A stretch of 64,000 bases of DNA, taken from positions 62,001 through 126,000 of the forward strand of contig JADJEV010000005.1 in assembly GCA_016708905.1 (NCBI GenBank). Direction: 5' to 3'. Position 1 is the stretch's first letter; each line of letters begins with the position of its first letter. Source of the DNA: Candidatus Methylophosphatis roskildensis (GTDB taxonomy: Bacteria > Pseudomonadota > Gammaproteobacteria > Burkholderiales > Rhodocyclaceae). The notes beneath the pieces are model-generated. The model saw nothing but the letters and a program-made list of their open reading frames with translations. It was not told the origin of the DNA and did no database searches. The translations under genes and the position numbers were made by a program. Below are positions 8,154-16,780 of the stretch, piece by piece.

Positions 8154-8708
8154 TTAGCCGTTGTTGCGTCGGCGCGAAACCACGACACCCATCATGGCGA
8201 CACCGGCGAGGATCATCATCCACTCAGCAGGCTCAGGAACCGGGGCAGCACTCATCGCACCGGCGTAGCCGGCCAAATTGGACGAAACGGTCCCGGTGAA
8301 AAACAGCGAATACTTGCCCGGACTGAGCGCGAAGGTTTCGTTCAGCTTGTCCGCGAAGGTCGTTTGATACACAGAAAGATCCGACTTCTTATCGAAGATC
8401 GAAATCGCCAGATTCGACAGGTCGAACGAGGCAACTTTCAATGTAATGAGGTTCGAGACACCCCCGATCTTGAAGTCACACATCTTGCCGAAGGTCTGGC
8501 CAGCATCGTCCATCGAGACACCCCCGATCTTGAAGTCAAACATCTTGCCGAAGGTTTGGCCAGCATCGTCCAGGAAGAACTTGGTGAAAGTCTTGGTGAA
8601 AGTCTTGGTGAAGCCGTCATCGGAGGAATCTCCATGCGCAGCCGCGGTTCCCACAAGCCCAAAAACCAGCACCACCGGCAACAACCAACGAGAGAGAATT
8701 TGTTTCAT
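8154..8708 (-). CDS. PEP-CTERM sorting-domain protein with internal duplication
   Basis: This 184-residue secreted protein has a signal peptide (about 1-24), a short variable body and a classic PEP-CTERM tail: Val-Pro-Glu-Pro at 157-160, a hydrophobic stretch (about 163-178) and a terminal Arg-rich cluster. This makes it the likely substrate of XrtB. The body contains a 20-residue exact-type repeat (residues 47-66 and 67-86, starting DDAGQTFGKM) and an FTKT repeat at about 33-44. Apart from the tail no known domain is recognised. The gene has an AAAAGGAG ribosome site, a sigma-54-type promoter about 105 bases upstream and its own terminator, so it is probably monocistronic. Function is unknown; PEP-CTERM proteins are thought to act at the surface together with exopolysaccharide. 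Confidence 0.88.
   Translation of the reverse strand: MKQILSRWLLPVVLVFGLVGTAAAHGDSSDDGFTKTFTKTFTKFFLDDAGQTFGKMFDFKIGGVSMDDAGQTFGKMCDFKIGGVSNLITLKVASFDLSNLAISIFDKKSDLSVYQTTFADKLNETFALSPGKYSLFFTGTVSSNLAGYAGAMSAAPVPEPAEWMMILAGVAMMGVVVSRRRNNG
8453..8572 (-). repeat. 60-base tandem duplication inside the PEP-CTERM gene
   Basis: Units 8453-8512 and 8513-8572 differ at only about two positions, giving a recent in-frame duplication of 20 residues. Next to it (about 8580-8613) the 12-base unit CTTGGTGAAAGT repeats two to three times, encoding Phe-Thr-Lys-Thr. Confidence 0.92.
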
Positions 8709-8811
8709 TTGACGCTCCTTTTAGCTCAACAAGATGAATTGCTGAATTGCTTTGCCAACTATTGTTACAAGGTAAGTACGAGGTGCAGTAGAGGTACCCT
8801 CGACGAAATCC

Positions 8812-8828
8812 ATGCAATCACTGTGCCA
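8812..8828 (-). promoter_or_regulatory. Sigma-54 (-24/-12) promoter of the PEP-CTERM gene
   Basis: The minus strand reads TGGCACAGTGATTGCAT, which matches the sigma-54 consensus TGGCAC-N5-TTGCA, with exactly ten bases between GG and GC. It lies about 105 bases before the start codon. No other gene or clear site was seen in the 338-base gap 8709-9046. Confidence 0.8.
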
Positions 8829-9046
8829 TATTTCACGAACCAGGTTCACATACAGCACGAGGGACGTTATCCAGTTGATATTTCAACAATGATTCGATCT
8901 CGCAGCTTAGTCCAACAGAACCCTGCCGTCTCCATCGAACGACATTATGTCGAAAGTGTAGCCGTAAAACGCCTGTTGGTATACGGTGACGACGCCCAAG
9001 GCTTGTGCATATGTGCCCTCCAAGCGGGCACAAAGGGTCGCGACGA

Positions 9047-10318
9047 TCAAAAGGAGAACTGCGCCGAAAGCGAGGCGAGACTGTCGTTGTAGTCCGCCAG
9101 TTCGCGCGATGACGTGCGGCGCTCGCGTTGGAGGGTCAGGCTGAGCTGCAGGTTGCGCAGGGGCAGGTAGGTGCCCGAAACGCTGACCGTATTGACGTTG
9201 TCCTTGCGAACGGAGAGCCCGACCAGATTGCTGCCGAGCAAGCCGAAAGGGTCGCCCTCGTAGCGGCGCTTGCTCCAGTCATATTTGGCGGAAAGGCTGA
9301 CCTTGGATGTGGGATACCAGACCGGGTTCAGCGTAATTCCGTTGGTAAGAACGTAGGCGGCGTCGATATCATCTACAGCACCGATTTCGCGTCTCAACGT
9401 GAGGTTGATGTTGGTTTTCCCCTCGAGCGCCCAGTTGTAAGTCAGGCGGCCCGTGATGCCGGAAAAATCGCGCTGCTGCACTTGGTCGTGCTTACGCGTC
9501 GTGTAGCCGAGACGCCCGAGCACCCGACTCTGACCGGTAAGGCGCCAGTCGCCGTTCACCTCGGAATCCGTCTGGTCGAAACTGTTGTCCACAGTTGCGA
9601 GCACAGCGCCGGTGAGCGGATCAGGCTGACGGTTCGGATAATTGCCTTTGGTCTGCCGCAGGCTCAGACCGATCAGGTTGCCCGTCTTGGGCTGAAACTT
9701 GGCATTGAGCTCGACGGCATCGGCGTCATACTCGCTCGCCTGCCGTCGAACAGAACTGTAGCTGCTGTTGACGTGCGAGTAGCCAGCCCCGACTGAGTAC
9801 GCCGGGTGAAACCACCAGTCCGCGCTGGCGTACAGTCGATCATAGGTATTGATGTCACGCACACTGCCACGCTCGTTAGGAATAAGGCTGCCGAAGTCGA
9901 TCAGCTTACGGTTGCGCTCGTAGCTCAGGATACCCTTCAGGTAGTTGCCGAGCTGCCAGCCCCAGTTGGCATTGGCCCGCAGTCCATTGTAGTCGAGGGC
10001 GGAGAAACGCGAGTAGCGGTTGATATTGTAGGAGAGATCGGCGTGCAGCTTCTGCCGGCTGAGGAGCTTGTCGAACGTGACACCTGCATAGGCGGTGGAC
10101 ACCGTGTCGCTGCGCCTGGTACCGCCGATTTGATCCTGCAAGCCCTTGTCATCGACCGAATCGGAAATGCGAAACAAATTATCGTCGTAAGTGATTGTCT
10201 GGCCGACGAAGAAATTGAATGCATCGCCTTCATCGGCGAAAGCCACGCAGCTTGCGAATACTACGGCAGCGACTGCCGGAGCGAGCAAAACGCGCGAAAA
10301 AGGTAGTGTCATTATCAT
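9047..10318 (-). CDS. epsL: Exopolysaccharide outer-membrane protein EpsL
   Basis: From the ATG at 10318 (a second ATG is at 10312) this is a 423-residue precursor with a signal peptide ending near AFADE. The frame remains open upstream into the next gene, but that part lacks coding character. The rest has the alternating polar/aromatic strands and terminal Phe of an outer-membrane beta-barrel, ending SLSAQFSF. This is the pattern of EpsL, a beta-barrel encoded in XrtB-type eps loci and presumed to form or assist the outer-membrane exit. There is no Shine-Dalgarno site; a sigma-54-type promoter at 10330-10345 would start transcription almost at the ATG. The gene is separated from the other eps genes by the PEP-CTERM gene. 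Confidence 0.82.
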   Translation of the reverse strand: MIMTLPFSRVLLAPAVAAVVFASCVAFADEGDAFNFFVGQTITYDDNLFRISDSVDDKGLQDQIGGTRRSDTVSTAYAGVTFDKLLSRQKLHADLSYNINRYSRFSALDYNGLRANANWGWQLGNYLKGILSYERNRKLIDFGSLIPNERGSVRDINTYDRLYASADWWFHPAYSVGAGYSHVNSSYSSVRRQASEYDADAVELNAKFQPKTGNLIGLSLRQTKGNYPNRQPDPLTGAVLATVDNSFDQTDSEVNGDWRLTGQSRVLGRLGYTTRKHDQVQQRDFSGITGRLTYNWALEGKTNINLTLRREIGAVDDIDAAYVLTNGITLNPVWYPTSKVSLSAKYDWSKRRYEGDPFGLLGSNLVGLSVRKDNVNTVSVSGTYLPLRNLQLSLTLQRERRTSSRELADYNDSLASLSAQFSF

Positions 10319-10329
10319 GCGCGAAGTAT

Positions 10330-10345
10330 AGCAAATCCCTTGCCA
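10330..10345 (-). promoter_or_regulatory. Sigma-54 (-24/-12) promoter of epsL
   Basis: The minus strand reads TGGCAAGGGATTTGCT, with GG and GC separated by ten bases as required. The predicted start of transcription is about 10319, one base before the ATG at 10318, so the mRNA would be leaderless or use the ATG at 10312. Confidence 0.7.
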
Positions 10346-10358
10346 GGCCTGCGCTCGC

Positions 10359-11036
10359 CTACCAGAACTTCCAGTTGCCAGTGTGAAGCACCCACCATGC
10401 GAGTACGCCGTTCGTAACGGCATGGGACAGCACTGGCACCCAAAGATTGCCGCTCCGTCGATAGAGGGCAGCATAAATGACCCCCGCCAACAGGCCGGCA
10501 AGCCAGAGTGTATGCTCGACGGCGAAGAGTGCCGACGACATCGCGATGGCCTTGATGCTGATGCGCTGTGGCGGATGCTCAAGAAAACTCGGACGATCGA
10601 TCCAGCGCGCAAGAAACGAACGCCAAAAGAGCTCCTCCATCAACGGAACAACGACTGCGGCGCCCCCCACTCGGACAATGACGAGAAGCGGATTTACACT
10701 TCCGTCGGTGTTCCTGGGGTCAAAGCCGCGGCCCGTATCGCCAAAACGCAGCGCGGGATGATCCAGATTGATCCACAGACAAAATACCAACAATCCTGCA
10801 ATGACCGCAGTCAATAAGTCGCAGGCTCGCACGGCTGCGCGCACTTGCAGTTCTCCATAGCGTCGCCAGAAAGCTGCAAGAGCAAGGCCGGTGAGCGCGA
10901 TCTGAAAGCCATAAAGCCACCGCAAATCGATGTCGGGCAAAACCGACGTCATGGCCTGGCCAATCGGCAGGAACGCGATGTAGGCTGCAAACGGCGCGAT
11001 GCGCGCAACTTCCGGCTTGTTCAAGAGCCTCATCAT
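10359..11036 (-). CDS. CPBP (CAAX-protease-like) membrane protease, exosortase-associated
   Basis: Taking the start at the ATG pair 11036/11033 gives 225 residues with about six membrane segments; the frame also extends further upstream to 11135. The CPBP/Abi motifs are all present: Glu134-Glu135-x3-Arg139 (MEELFWRSF), His175 (FAVEHTLWLAG) and His205/Asn209 (SHAVTNG). A subgroup of this family occurs beside exosortase genes, and the position between epsL and epsA fits it. It probably acts as an intramembrane metalloprotease on a membrane substrate that is not known. Its upstream region is cut by the IS1182 element about 100 bases before the start, so its original promoter may be lost. Confidence 0.82.
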   Translation of the reverse strand: MMRLLNKPEVARIAPFAAYIAFLPIGQAMTSVLPDIDLRWLYGFQIALTGLALAAFWRRYGELQVRAAVRACDLLTAVIAGLLVFCLWINLDHPALRFGDTGRGFDPRNTDGSVNPLLVIVRVGGAAVVVPLMEELFWRSFLARWIDRPSFLEHPPQRISIKAIAMSSALFAVEHTLWLAGLLAGVIYAALYRRSGNLWVPVLSHAVTNGVLAWWVLHTGNWKFW

Positions 11037-11137
11037 TGCTTCAAGTTGTTGCCTCGCTAATGCCTGGATCTGCCCTGACCGTTTGCTTGCGCCGAGATAG
11101 TGAAATCGTGTCGACGAATGCGGGCTGGAAGGCACTT

Positions 11138-12823
11138 AGAGGTTGTGAAATTATCGGTTTTGGCGGTATGAGACGCCTACCTGGGTGGCTGGGACAATCG
11201 GAACACCCAGGATGATGTTGAGGCCGGAAGATTACATCGGCATCATATGTCGCCACGCTATTGCCGCTTTTCGCCCTGTTTCATGCAAATTGCCCGCTTG
11301 AGAGCCGCGGATTTCCTGCGGTGGACGTGCCTGTCCCTATCCCCAACAATTGCGGTGCGAGCGTGGCCATGCGCATCAGGTTGTGGGCCAAGGCGTGCAG
11401 CAGCACCACACATTTCACCTTGGCCGTGCCGCGCACCGGCAGGCGGATCAGTCCGCGATTGCGCGCTTGGGCATTGACGCATTCGGCGCTGGCCGCCCGA
11501 TCCTTGTAGATGGTCTTGGCTTGCTCGGTGCCCATGCGCACGCGCCACGCCGCCACGGCTTCACTGTCGCCTGGCTTGGGTGCATAAGGATCGGTGTCGG
11601 GCTTGTCCGGGGGCGCTTCCTGTTCCTCGCCCTCTGACATGTCCTTGGGCTTGTCCGTGTCCTTGAGCTTCGGCTTGGGCACCGGGGCATACACCACGGT
11701 GCGTTCGGCTACCGCGTCGATCTGCTCGTGCGCCGGATAACCCCCATCGACCAGCCATGCTTGCGGGCTGCGTTCGCAGCGCTGTTCAACTTGATTCACC
11801 ATCGGCACCATCTGCCCCTGGTCGCTCCCCGATCTGAGCACATTCAAACCGACGATCACCTGGCTTTCGGTGTCGGTGCCGAATTGCACGTTGTAGGCGG
11901 GCCGAAACCCACCATCGCCCATCTTCATCACCGTGGCCTCAGGGTCGGTCGTGGAGGCGCGTGCCGTGTGCGCTTCTTTGCCTTGCTTCTTCTTGATGCG
12001 CTCCAACTCGGGCATGTGTTCGAGCGCACGCTCGATACGCGCCTGACGCTCCCGCACGGCGCGTTGCTGCCCCGCTTGCTCTTTGCGCGTCAGCGCCCCC
12101 GGGTCTTCCTCGATCTGGCGGGCGAGCGTCTCGACGCGCTTGCGTGCCGCTTCCAGATACTGCTCCAGCTTGTCCTTGCACCGAAACGATGCCGCACCGG
12201 CACTGGCTCTGACCCGCATGCCGTCCTGCGCCACGCGCTCGAGCTTGACCACCCCCGCGGCCATCAGGCTCGCCACGCTGTCGGTGAGCAATGCGTCCAG
12301 CGCCTCCGCGTGATCGACCCGAAAATCCGCCAGGGTGTGGTAATTCACCTGCACCCCGCCACAGATCCAGCGGTAGGCGTCGTGCTGCTGCGTCAGGCGC
12401 GCCAGCGCCCGCGCACCGCCTACCCCTTCCAGCGTGGCGTACAGCCACAGCGCAAACAAAATCTCCGGCGCGATGGCAGGGCGCCCCGAGCTGCCTTCGC
12501 GCGCCTTGATCGCGCCATACATGCCGCTTAAGTCCTGGCGCTCGACAAAACCCCAGACAATACGCGCCCGGTGCCCTGGCGCCAGCAACGATTCCAGATT
12601 GCTCGGGTGCAACTCCATCTGCAACCGGTTGGGCAGCAGCACCCGCGCCGGGGCTTTGACGGCGCCATCCCGGGGTGCCAGCGCAGCGCCTTCAGCCAGG
12701 TCCTCAAACAATCCGGGGGTCTCGATCGCCATCGTCGCGCACACTCAGTGAAATGACTAAGGCATTATACCCTGCCCCTCACTAGCGCTTCGCTGAAAAG
12801 ACGGAGAATTTTTCACAACCTCT
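11138..12823 (-). mobile_element. IS1182-family insertion sequence, intact
   Basis: Inverted repeats AGAGGTTGTGAAA at 11138-11150 and its complement at 12811-12823 bracket a single transposase gene. Beyond these 13 bases the ends are similar but imperfect. No obvious target duplication is seen in the flanks (left CACTT, right CAGAC). The element separates the CPBP protease gene from epsA. Confidence 0.85.
11281..12744 (-). CDS. IS1182-family DDE transposase
   Basis: This 487-residue protein has the order seen in IS1182 transposases: an N-terminal DUF772-like domain (GSSGRPAIAPEILFALWLYA, about 85-104, then FRVDHAEALDALL), a charged coiled region (about 195-250), and a C-terminal DDE domain. 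Candidate catalytic residues are the Asp in LVDGGYPAHEQID and the Glu in AASAECVNAQARNRGL; the first Asp is probably in the VAQDGMRVRA segment. The C-terminal HALAHNLMRM motif is typical. The frame is full length without stops, so the element may be active. Confidence 0.9.
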   Translation of the reverse strand: MCATMAIETPGLFEDLAEGAALAPRDGAVKAPARVLLPNRLQMELHPSNLESLLAPGHRARIVWGFVERQDLSGMYGAIKAREGSSGRPAIAPEILFALWLYATLEGVGGARALARLTQQHDAYRWICGGVQVNYHTLADFRVDHAEALDALLTDSVASLMAAGVVKLERVAQDGMRVRASAGAASFRCKDKLEQYLEAARKRVETLARQIEEDPGALTRKEQAGQQRAVRERQARIERALEHMPELERIKKKQGKEAHTARASTTDPEATVMKMGDGGFRPAYNVQFGTDTESQVIVGLNVLRSGSDQGQMVPMVNQVEQRCERSPQAWLVDGGYPAHEQIDAVAERTVVYAPVPKPKLKDTDKPKDMSEGEEQEAPPDKPDTDPYAPKPGDSEAVAAWRVRMGTEQAKTIYKDRAASAECVNAQARNRGLIRLPVRGTAKVKCVVLLHALAHNLMRMATLAPQLLGIGTGTSTAGNPRLSSGQFA

Positions 12824-12885
12824 CAGACCAAGAGTTTTCTGGTCATTCGGGATTCTAGCGTCGGCGCGGGTCGTGAAGACTTCTT

Positions 12886-13731
12886 TCAGGTGACAGCAAT
12901 GCAATGGCGAGCTTGGTCCAGCAGCTTAAGGGACAGAGCCATTGCGACAGCTTGCGTACGCGTCGAAACCTCCAACTTGCGGAACGTCCGCTGCAAATGA
13001 TTTTTCACAGTGTAGGGGCTGATATTCAGAGCATGGCCAATCTCGGCATTTGACTTGCCGTCCCGGACAGACTCCAAGATCTGAATCTCGCGCGAACTGA
13101 GCGACAGCGCAGAGGCCCGACTTGATGCAACAGGCGCGCCAAATTTGGGCCTGTTCGCGCTTTCGCGAATCCGATGGACTGCGAGCTGCAGATACGGCGA
13201 AATCAACTGGACTATGGAGAGAACATTTGCGAAGTCCTGCGTGCTATCGCACATCAACGCGAACAGGCTCCCCTCGCGACCAAAAAGGAGATCGACGCCG
13301 TGGATCAAGATCTTTCCGCCGTCGGGGAATCGAGAGCACAAATTGAACCCCTCGCAGCTTCCGTTCAGCAACAGCGGGGTTCGGTCCGCCTCAAGCCAAA
13401 GGCGACTCGCCTTCGAGGCGAACCGGACAATGTCAATTCTGGCGAGTTGCGCGAGTCCTGGCCAGTTGGATTCCACCTCAAGCACCTCCGGATCTGCAGA
13501 TGCACGATGAGGGCCGCGCGTCCAAACCAAGAGGCCAAAATGCGGAATGAGGGAATTCAACGGCCCCCGGACCCAAGCTTCGAATTGATGTCCAGACACG
13601 ACACCCAATGAGATCTCGCAAACTTGAATGACATCAAACAGCGTTTCAATTGACGGGGTCACCTGGCGCGTGGCCACTTTCGCCAGTTCGTTCGATCGAG
13701 CAGGCAGTGACGCGGACAGATGCAATGGCAT
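12886..13731 (-). CDS. epsA: LuxR-type transcriptional regulator EpsA
   Basis: This 281-residue regulator has an uncharacterised N-terminal domain (about 28-190) without an obvious receiver or autoinducer pocket, and a C-terminal GerE/LuxR helix-turn-helix (about 208-268; LSSREIQILESVRDGKSNAEI, then TVKNHLQRTFRKL). The layout and the location beside epsB match EpsA of XrtB-type eps loci, where it is thought to control polymer synthesis. It is divergent from epsB with about 340 bases between, a likely shared control region. It was probably next to the CPBP gene before IS1182 landed 60 bases past its stop. Confidence 0.82.
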   Translation of the reverse strand: MPLHLSASLPARSNELAKVATRQVTPSIETLFDVIQVCEISLGVVSGHQFEAWVRGPLNSLIPHFGLLVWTRGPHRASADPEVLEVESNWPGLAQLARIDIVRFASKASRLWLEADRTPLLLNGSCEGFNLCSRFPDGGKILIHGVDLLFGREGSLFALMCDSTQDFANVLSIVQLISPYLQLAVHRIRESANRPKFGAPVASSRASALSLSSREIQILESVRDGKSNAEIGHALNISPYTVKNHLQRTFRKLEVSTRTQAVAMALSLKLLDQARHCIAVT

Positions 13732-14070
13732 TGGCGGATTTGCGTTCCTATTGAAATTCGGAGAGCGTAGAATCGGGCCTTTTGGGCGTCCGCAGCAGGA
13801 ATGGCTAAGTGGTCGATTTCACAAATACAGACACGTATGCTCCTACGCCAACCCTATTCGGCGCGCGCTAAAGGAGAAGAGACGCCGAAATACGTGGCCG
13901 CATTTATGAAACGGGGTACTAAGTCATGGAGACTATCGACTGACTGTTGCAGATTCACGACAGATTTTCGTTCCTGACTGTACGGGCGAAACTGAGAAAC
14001 AGCCGTTAAATTTGCCTCGCTAGTTATGAGCTGCGGGGCCGACGAACCGAAGTCGGTATCCAAGGATGCA
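13732..14070. other. Divergent control region between epsA and epsB
   Basis: These 339 bases hold the promoters of both genes. The epsB frame stays open back to 14026 but without a ribosome site. No -24/-12 pair with correct spacing was found, and no clear -35/-10 pair could be chosen by eye. Confidence 0.5.
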
Positions 14071-15465
14071 ATGGACGCAGTGCTCAACCAACAACACCCT
14101 TTCCTCAAGTCAAGACTCAGCCTGACCCGGCTGGTCACGACCTTCCTCGATCCGCTAGCCTTGGTTGCGTCTCTTCTGGTCGTAGCGTGGTACTCGGGGG
14201 AAACGATCGAAGCACCGTATGTGATCCTCGCGTTGATCGTGTTCTCACTCAGCTTTCCCGGTCGTTCCTACATGACTGCCAAGTTCGGCGCGATGCTGCG
14301 TGATGTGACCCTCGGCTGGTTGCTTCTTGCACTTGTTCTAGTCTTCTTTGGATATGCTAGTGGCTATCTTGATGTCTTCCCACGCGAAGTGCTGCGTAAT
14401 TGGGCTGTCTTTGCGCCGGTAGCGCAGATCGGCCTTCATTTACTGTTGCGAACGATCGTGCCGCGCGTTGCCTCAATGCGGGCCAATCTGCGTCGAGCGG
14501 TTATCGTCGGAGCAAATGAACTCGGGCTGCAGCTCTCGCGAGAAATTCGAGACACCCCCTATCTCGGCACCAGTTTTCAGGGCTTCTTCGACGACCGTTC
14601 GCGGGAGCGTCTTGGCGACATCGGCGACCTCACCCTACTCGGTCCCATGCGCAAGGTCGCGGCCTACGTTCGTCAGCACCAGGTCGACCTCCTCTACTTG
14701 TCGTTACCGATGACGACCCAGCCGAGAATTCTCAGTCTGCTGGATGAGCTTGCGGACACAACCGCCTCGGTTTATTTCGTGCCCGATATCTTCGTAACCG
14801 ACCTGATTCAGGCGCGAATGGACGATATCAACGGAATGCCGGTAGTCGCAGTGTGCGACACGCCTTTCACCGGCTTGAACGGCGTGATAAAGCGCTCAAG
14901 CGATTTCCTTCTTGCGTTGCTCATTCTCGTAGTGGCCTCGCCGCTGATGCTGGCGATCGCAATTGGCGTACGACGCAGCTCGCCGGGCCCAGTACTATTC
15001 AGACAACGGCGATACGGCCTCGACGGCAAGGAAATTTTGGTCTATAAATTCCGCTCGATGACCGTCATGGAGGATGGGCTCGATGTACTTCAGGCAACCC
15101 GCAACGACCAGCGGGTTACACCGTTCGGCTCCTTCCTGCGACGAACCTCCCTCGACGAATTGCCGCAGTTTATCAATGTGCTTCAGGGGCGCATGAGCAT
15201 CGTCGGGCCGCGGCCGCATGCAGTATCGCACAACGAGATGTACAGGAAACTAATCAAGGGTTACATGGTTCGCCACAAGGTCAAACCGGGCATCACTGGC
15301 TGGGCGCAAGTGAATGGTCTGCGTGGCGAAACTGAAACCTTGGACAAGATGAAGCGACGGATCGACTTTGATCTTGAATACCTCCGGAATTGGTCGCTAA
15401 AGCTCGACCTCATGATCATCATGCGCACGCTGCTTATCGTGCTGAAAGACCGCAACGCATACTAA
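14071..15465 (+). CDS. epsB: Undecaprenyl-phosphate glucose phosphotransferase EpsB (WcaJ-type)
   Basis: The ATG at 14071 has an AAGGA site nine bases upstream and gives 464 residues, the usual length. The N-terminal half has four to five membrane segments and a CoA-binding-like Rossmann segment (RRAVIVGANELGLQLSREI). The C-terminal half is the bacterial sugar transferase domain: a re-entrant helix (FLLALLILVVASPLMLAIAI), SPGPVLFRQRRYGLDG, YKFRSM, TSLDELPQFINVLQG and MSIVGPRPHA, ending in the PGITGWAQVNGLRG motif. It would transfer a hexose-1-phosphate to undecaprenyl phosphate at the inner membrane, starting the repeat unit. The sugar is inferred from the family, not proved. Confidence 0.92.
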   Translation: MDAVLNQQHPFLKSRLSLTRLVTTFLDPLALVASLLVVAWYSGETIEAPYVILALIVFSLSFPGRSYMTAKFGAMLRDVTLGWLLLALVLVFFGYASGYLDVFPREVLRNWAVFAPVAQIGLHLLLRTIVPRVASMRANLRRAVIVGANELGLQLSREIRDTPYLGTSFQGFFDDRSRERLGDIGDLTLLGPMRKVAAYVRQHQVDLLYLSLPMTTQPRILSLLDELADTTASVYFVPDIFVTDLIQARMDDINGMPVVAVCDTPFTGLNGVIKRSSDFLLALLILVVASPLMLAIAIGVRRSSPGPVLFRQRRYGLDGKEILVYKFRSMTVMEDGLDVLQATRNDQRVTPFGSFLRRTSLDELPQFINVLQGRMSIVGPRPHAVSHNEMYRKLIKGYMVRHKVKPGITGWAQVNGLRGETETLDKMKRRIDFDLEYLRNWSLKLDLMIIMRTLLIVLKDRNAY

Positions 15466-15549
15466 TCTACGCGTGGAACATCGACTCGATTGTTAGGCCC
15501 CTATTGATCCGGTCGTAGTTCGGGCGCGCGCTAGGCGCCGGCCTTTTAC

Positions 15550-15810
15550 TTGTTCCGCAGTGGAAGAATTTCCCTCATTGCGGTGCTCGGTGGCCTTGCA
15601 CTTGTGATGGGCTACGGTTCTTGCGGTGTGCGCCTTTTTCCGAGCTTCGCCATGGTCCGGTTAGCAGGCGCGGCGGATGAGGCGCATCAGCCGTTCGTTC
15701 CGCGGCAACATGCCAACTGGTGCGATCTCGGTGCCGATGCCTTGGCCGCAATGACCGGCGTAACGAATTCATGGGCGATATGGCCCAATGACGATCTAAA
15801 TGGTCACTAG
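15550..15810 (+). CDS. Small hypothetical protein overlapping the transglycosylase gene
   Basis: This is an 86-codon frame from a TTG with an N-terminal hydrophobic stretch (SLIAVLGGLALVMGYGSCGV) that could be a signal peptide or anchor. It overlaps the next gene by 11 bases. No ribosome site is obvious and no family was recognised. It may be a real secreted partner of the lytic transglycosylase or a chance frame; the codon pattern is like its neighbours. Confidence 0.3.
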   Translation: MFRSGRISLIAVLGGLALVMGYGSCGVRLFPSFAMVRLAGAADEAHQPFVPRQHANWCDLGADALAAMTGVTNSWAIWPNDDLNGH

Positions 15811-16510
15811 AAACTGGGTTTTCTTAGCTCTTGTCTGGGTCTTCAGCGAAGGATTCTTCGGACCGGCTAACGCGGGTTCGCAGCAGGCTATGCACGACGG
15901 ATGGAGAGACCCTTACACGCTGAACCTGCCGTCTCCGGAGCAGTATAAGCTGACCATGCCACAAGCTGACACTTCTCGACCTTCGTTCCAGATGACGCCT
16001 GAGCCGGAACTAAGCCGCCATCCGTTTCAGCGGGAAATTGCCGAGGCGGCCGACGAATTCAAGGTCGATCCAGCACTGGTGCATGCAGTCATACAGGTCG
16101 AGTCCGGCTACAACGCCAGCGCCCGTTCTCCAAAAGGCGCGCAGGGACTGATGCAGTTGCTTCCGGAAACCGCAAAGCGGTTTGGTGTCGCAACCACCGA
16201 TCTGCTATGGAAGCCGGAGCGCAACATCCGCGCCGGTGTCGCCTACCTAAGCAGTCTGCTTGAATTATTCGAGCAGGATCTCGCACTTGTGCTTGCCGCA
16301 TACAACGCCGGGGAAAACGCGGTACTTCGCTACGGGCGGCAGATTCCCCCGTTTCCGGAAACGCGCGACTATGTGCCGAAGGTGCTGGCAATCTACAACC
16401 GGCTCAGACCACCGTTAGAACCAGAGGCTGCATTTGTTCCGACGGCGCATGTTCGAATTCAGTACCCGCCTCCATTGGCCGAGGCGCAGCCCGACGGCCC
16501 CTCCTGGTAA
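15800..16510 (+). CDS. Lytic transglycosylase (SLT domain)
   Basis: This 236-residue precursor has a signal peptide (about 1-25, cleavage after PANA) and an SLT/GEWL domain at about 78-200. The catalytic Glu101 is in VIQVESGYN, followed by SPKGAQGLMQLLPETA (GLMQL motif) and AAYNAGENAV. It would cleave peptidoglycan glycan strands with 1,6-anhydro product formation in the periplasm. Transglycosylases of this size often sit in envelope-secretion or eps loci to open the wall for export machinery, and this one follows epsB, which suggests but does not prove such a role. The Pro-rich C-terminus is not assigned. Confidence 0.88.
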   Translation: MVTRNWVFLALVWVFSEGFFGPANAGSQQAMHDGWRDPYTLNLPSPEQYKLTMPQADTSRPSFQMTPEPELSRHPFQREIAEAADEFKVDPALVHAVIQVESGYNASARSPKGAQGLMQLLPETAKRFGVATTDLLWKPERNIRAGVAYLSSLLELFEQDLALVLAAYNAGENAVLRYGRQIPPFPETRDYVPKVLAIYNRLRPPLEPEAAFVPTAHVRIQYPPPLAEAQPDGPSW

Positions 16511-16780
16511 ATGTCCCACGGCAGTGTCCTAATCGCTACCCATAATCGAGTCGGCAGGACACGGGGGCTCTGACCTTTCCCGTGCAGTGCATCACAGAAG
16601 TTATGGTCGGCCAGTTGCAAAACGATCTCCGTCGGCTGAACATTGCGGTGTCGGAGGAAGCGCTCGCGTTAAGAGGCAAGTGCTCCCGCGCATCCATACA
16701 GATGTCATCCCACCATACGGTGCGACGATGGTAATCGCGGCAGGAACCCGCCGATCAACAACAACAGAAGGATCTGCAGA

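Noticed and set aside
7695..9092. A 465-codon plus-strand frame spanning epsD upstream, the PEP-CTERM gene and epsL 3' end
   Set aside because: It crosses three minus-strand genes and a terminator, and its translation includes the complement of the PEP-CTERM repeat; no family resemblance.
13740..14025. A sigma-54 promoter for epsB
   Set aside because: Several TGG strings were checked, and none has a correctly spaced GC.
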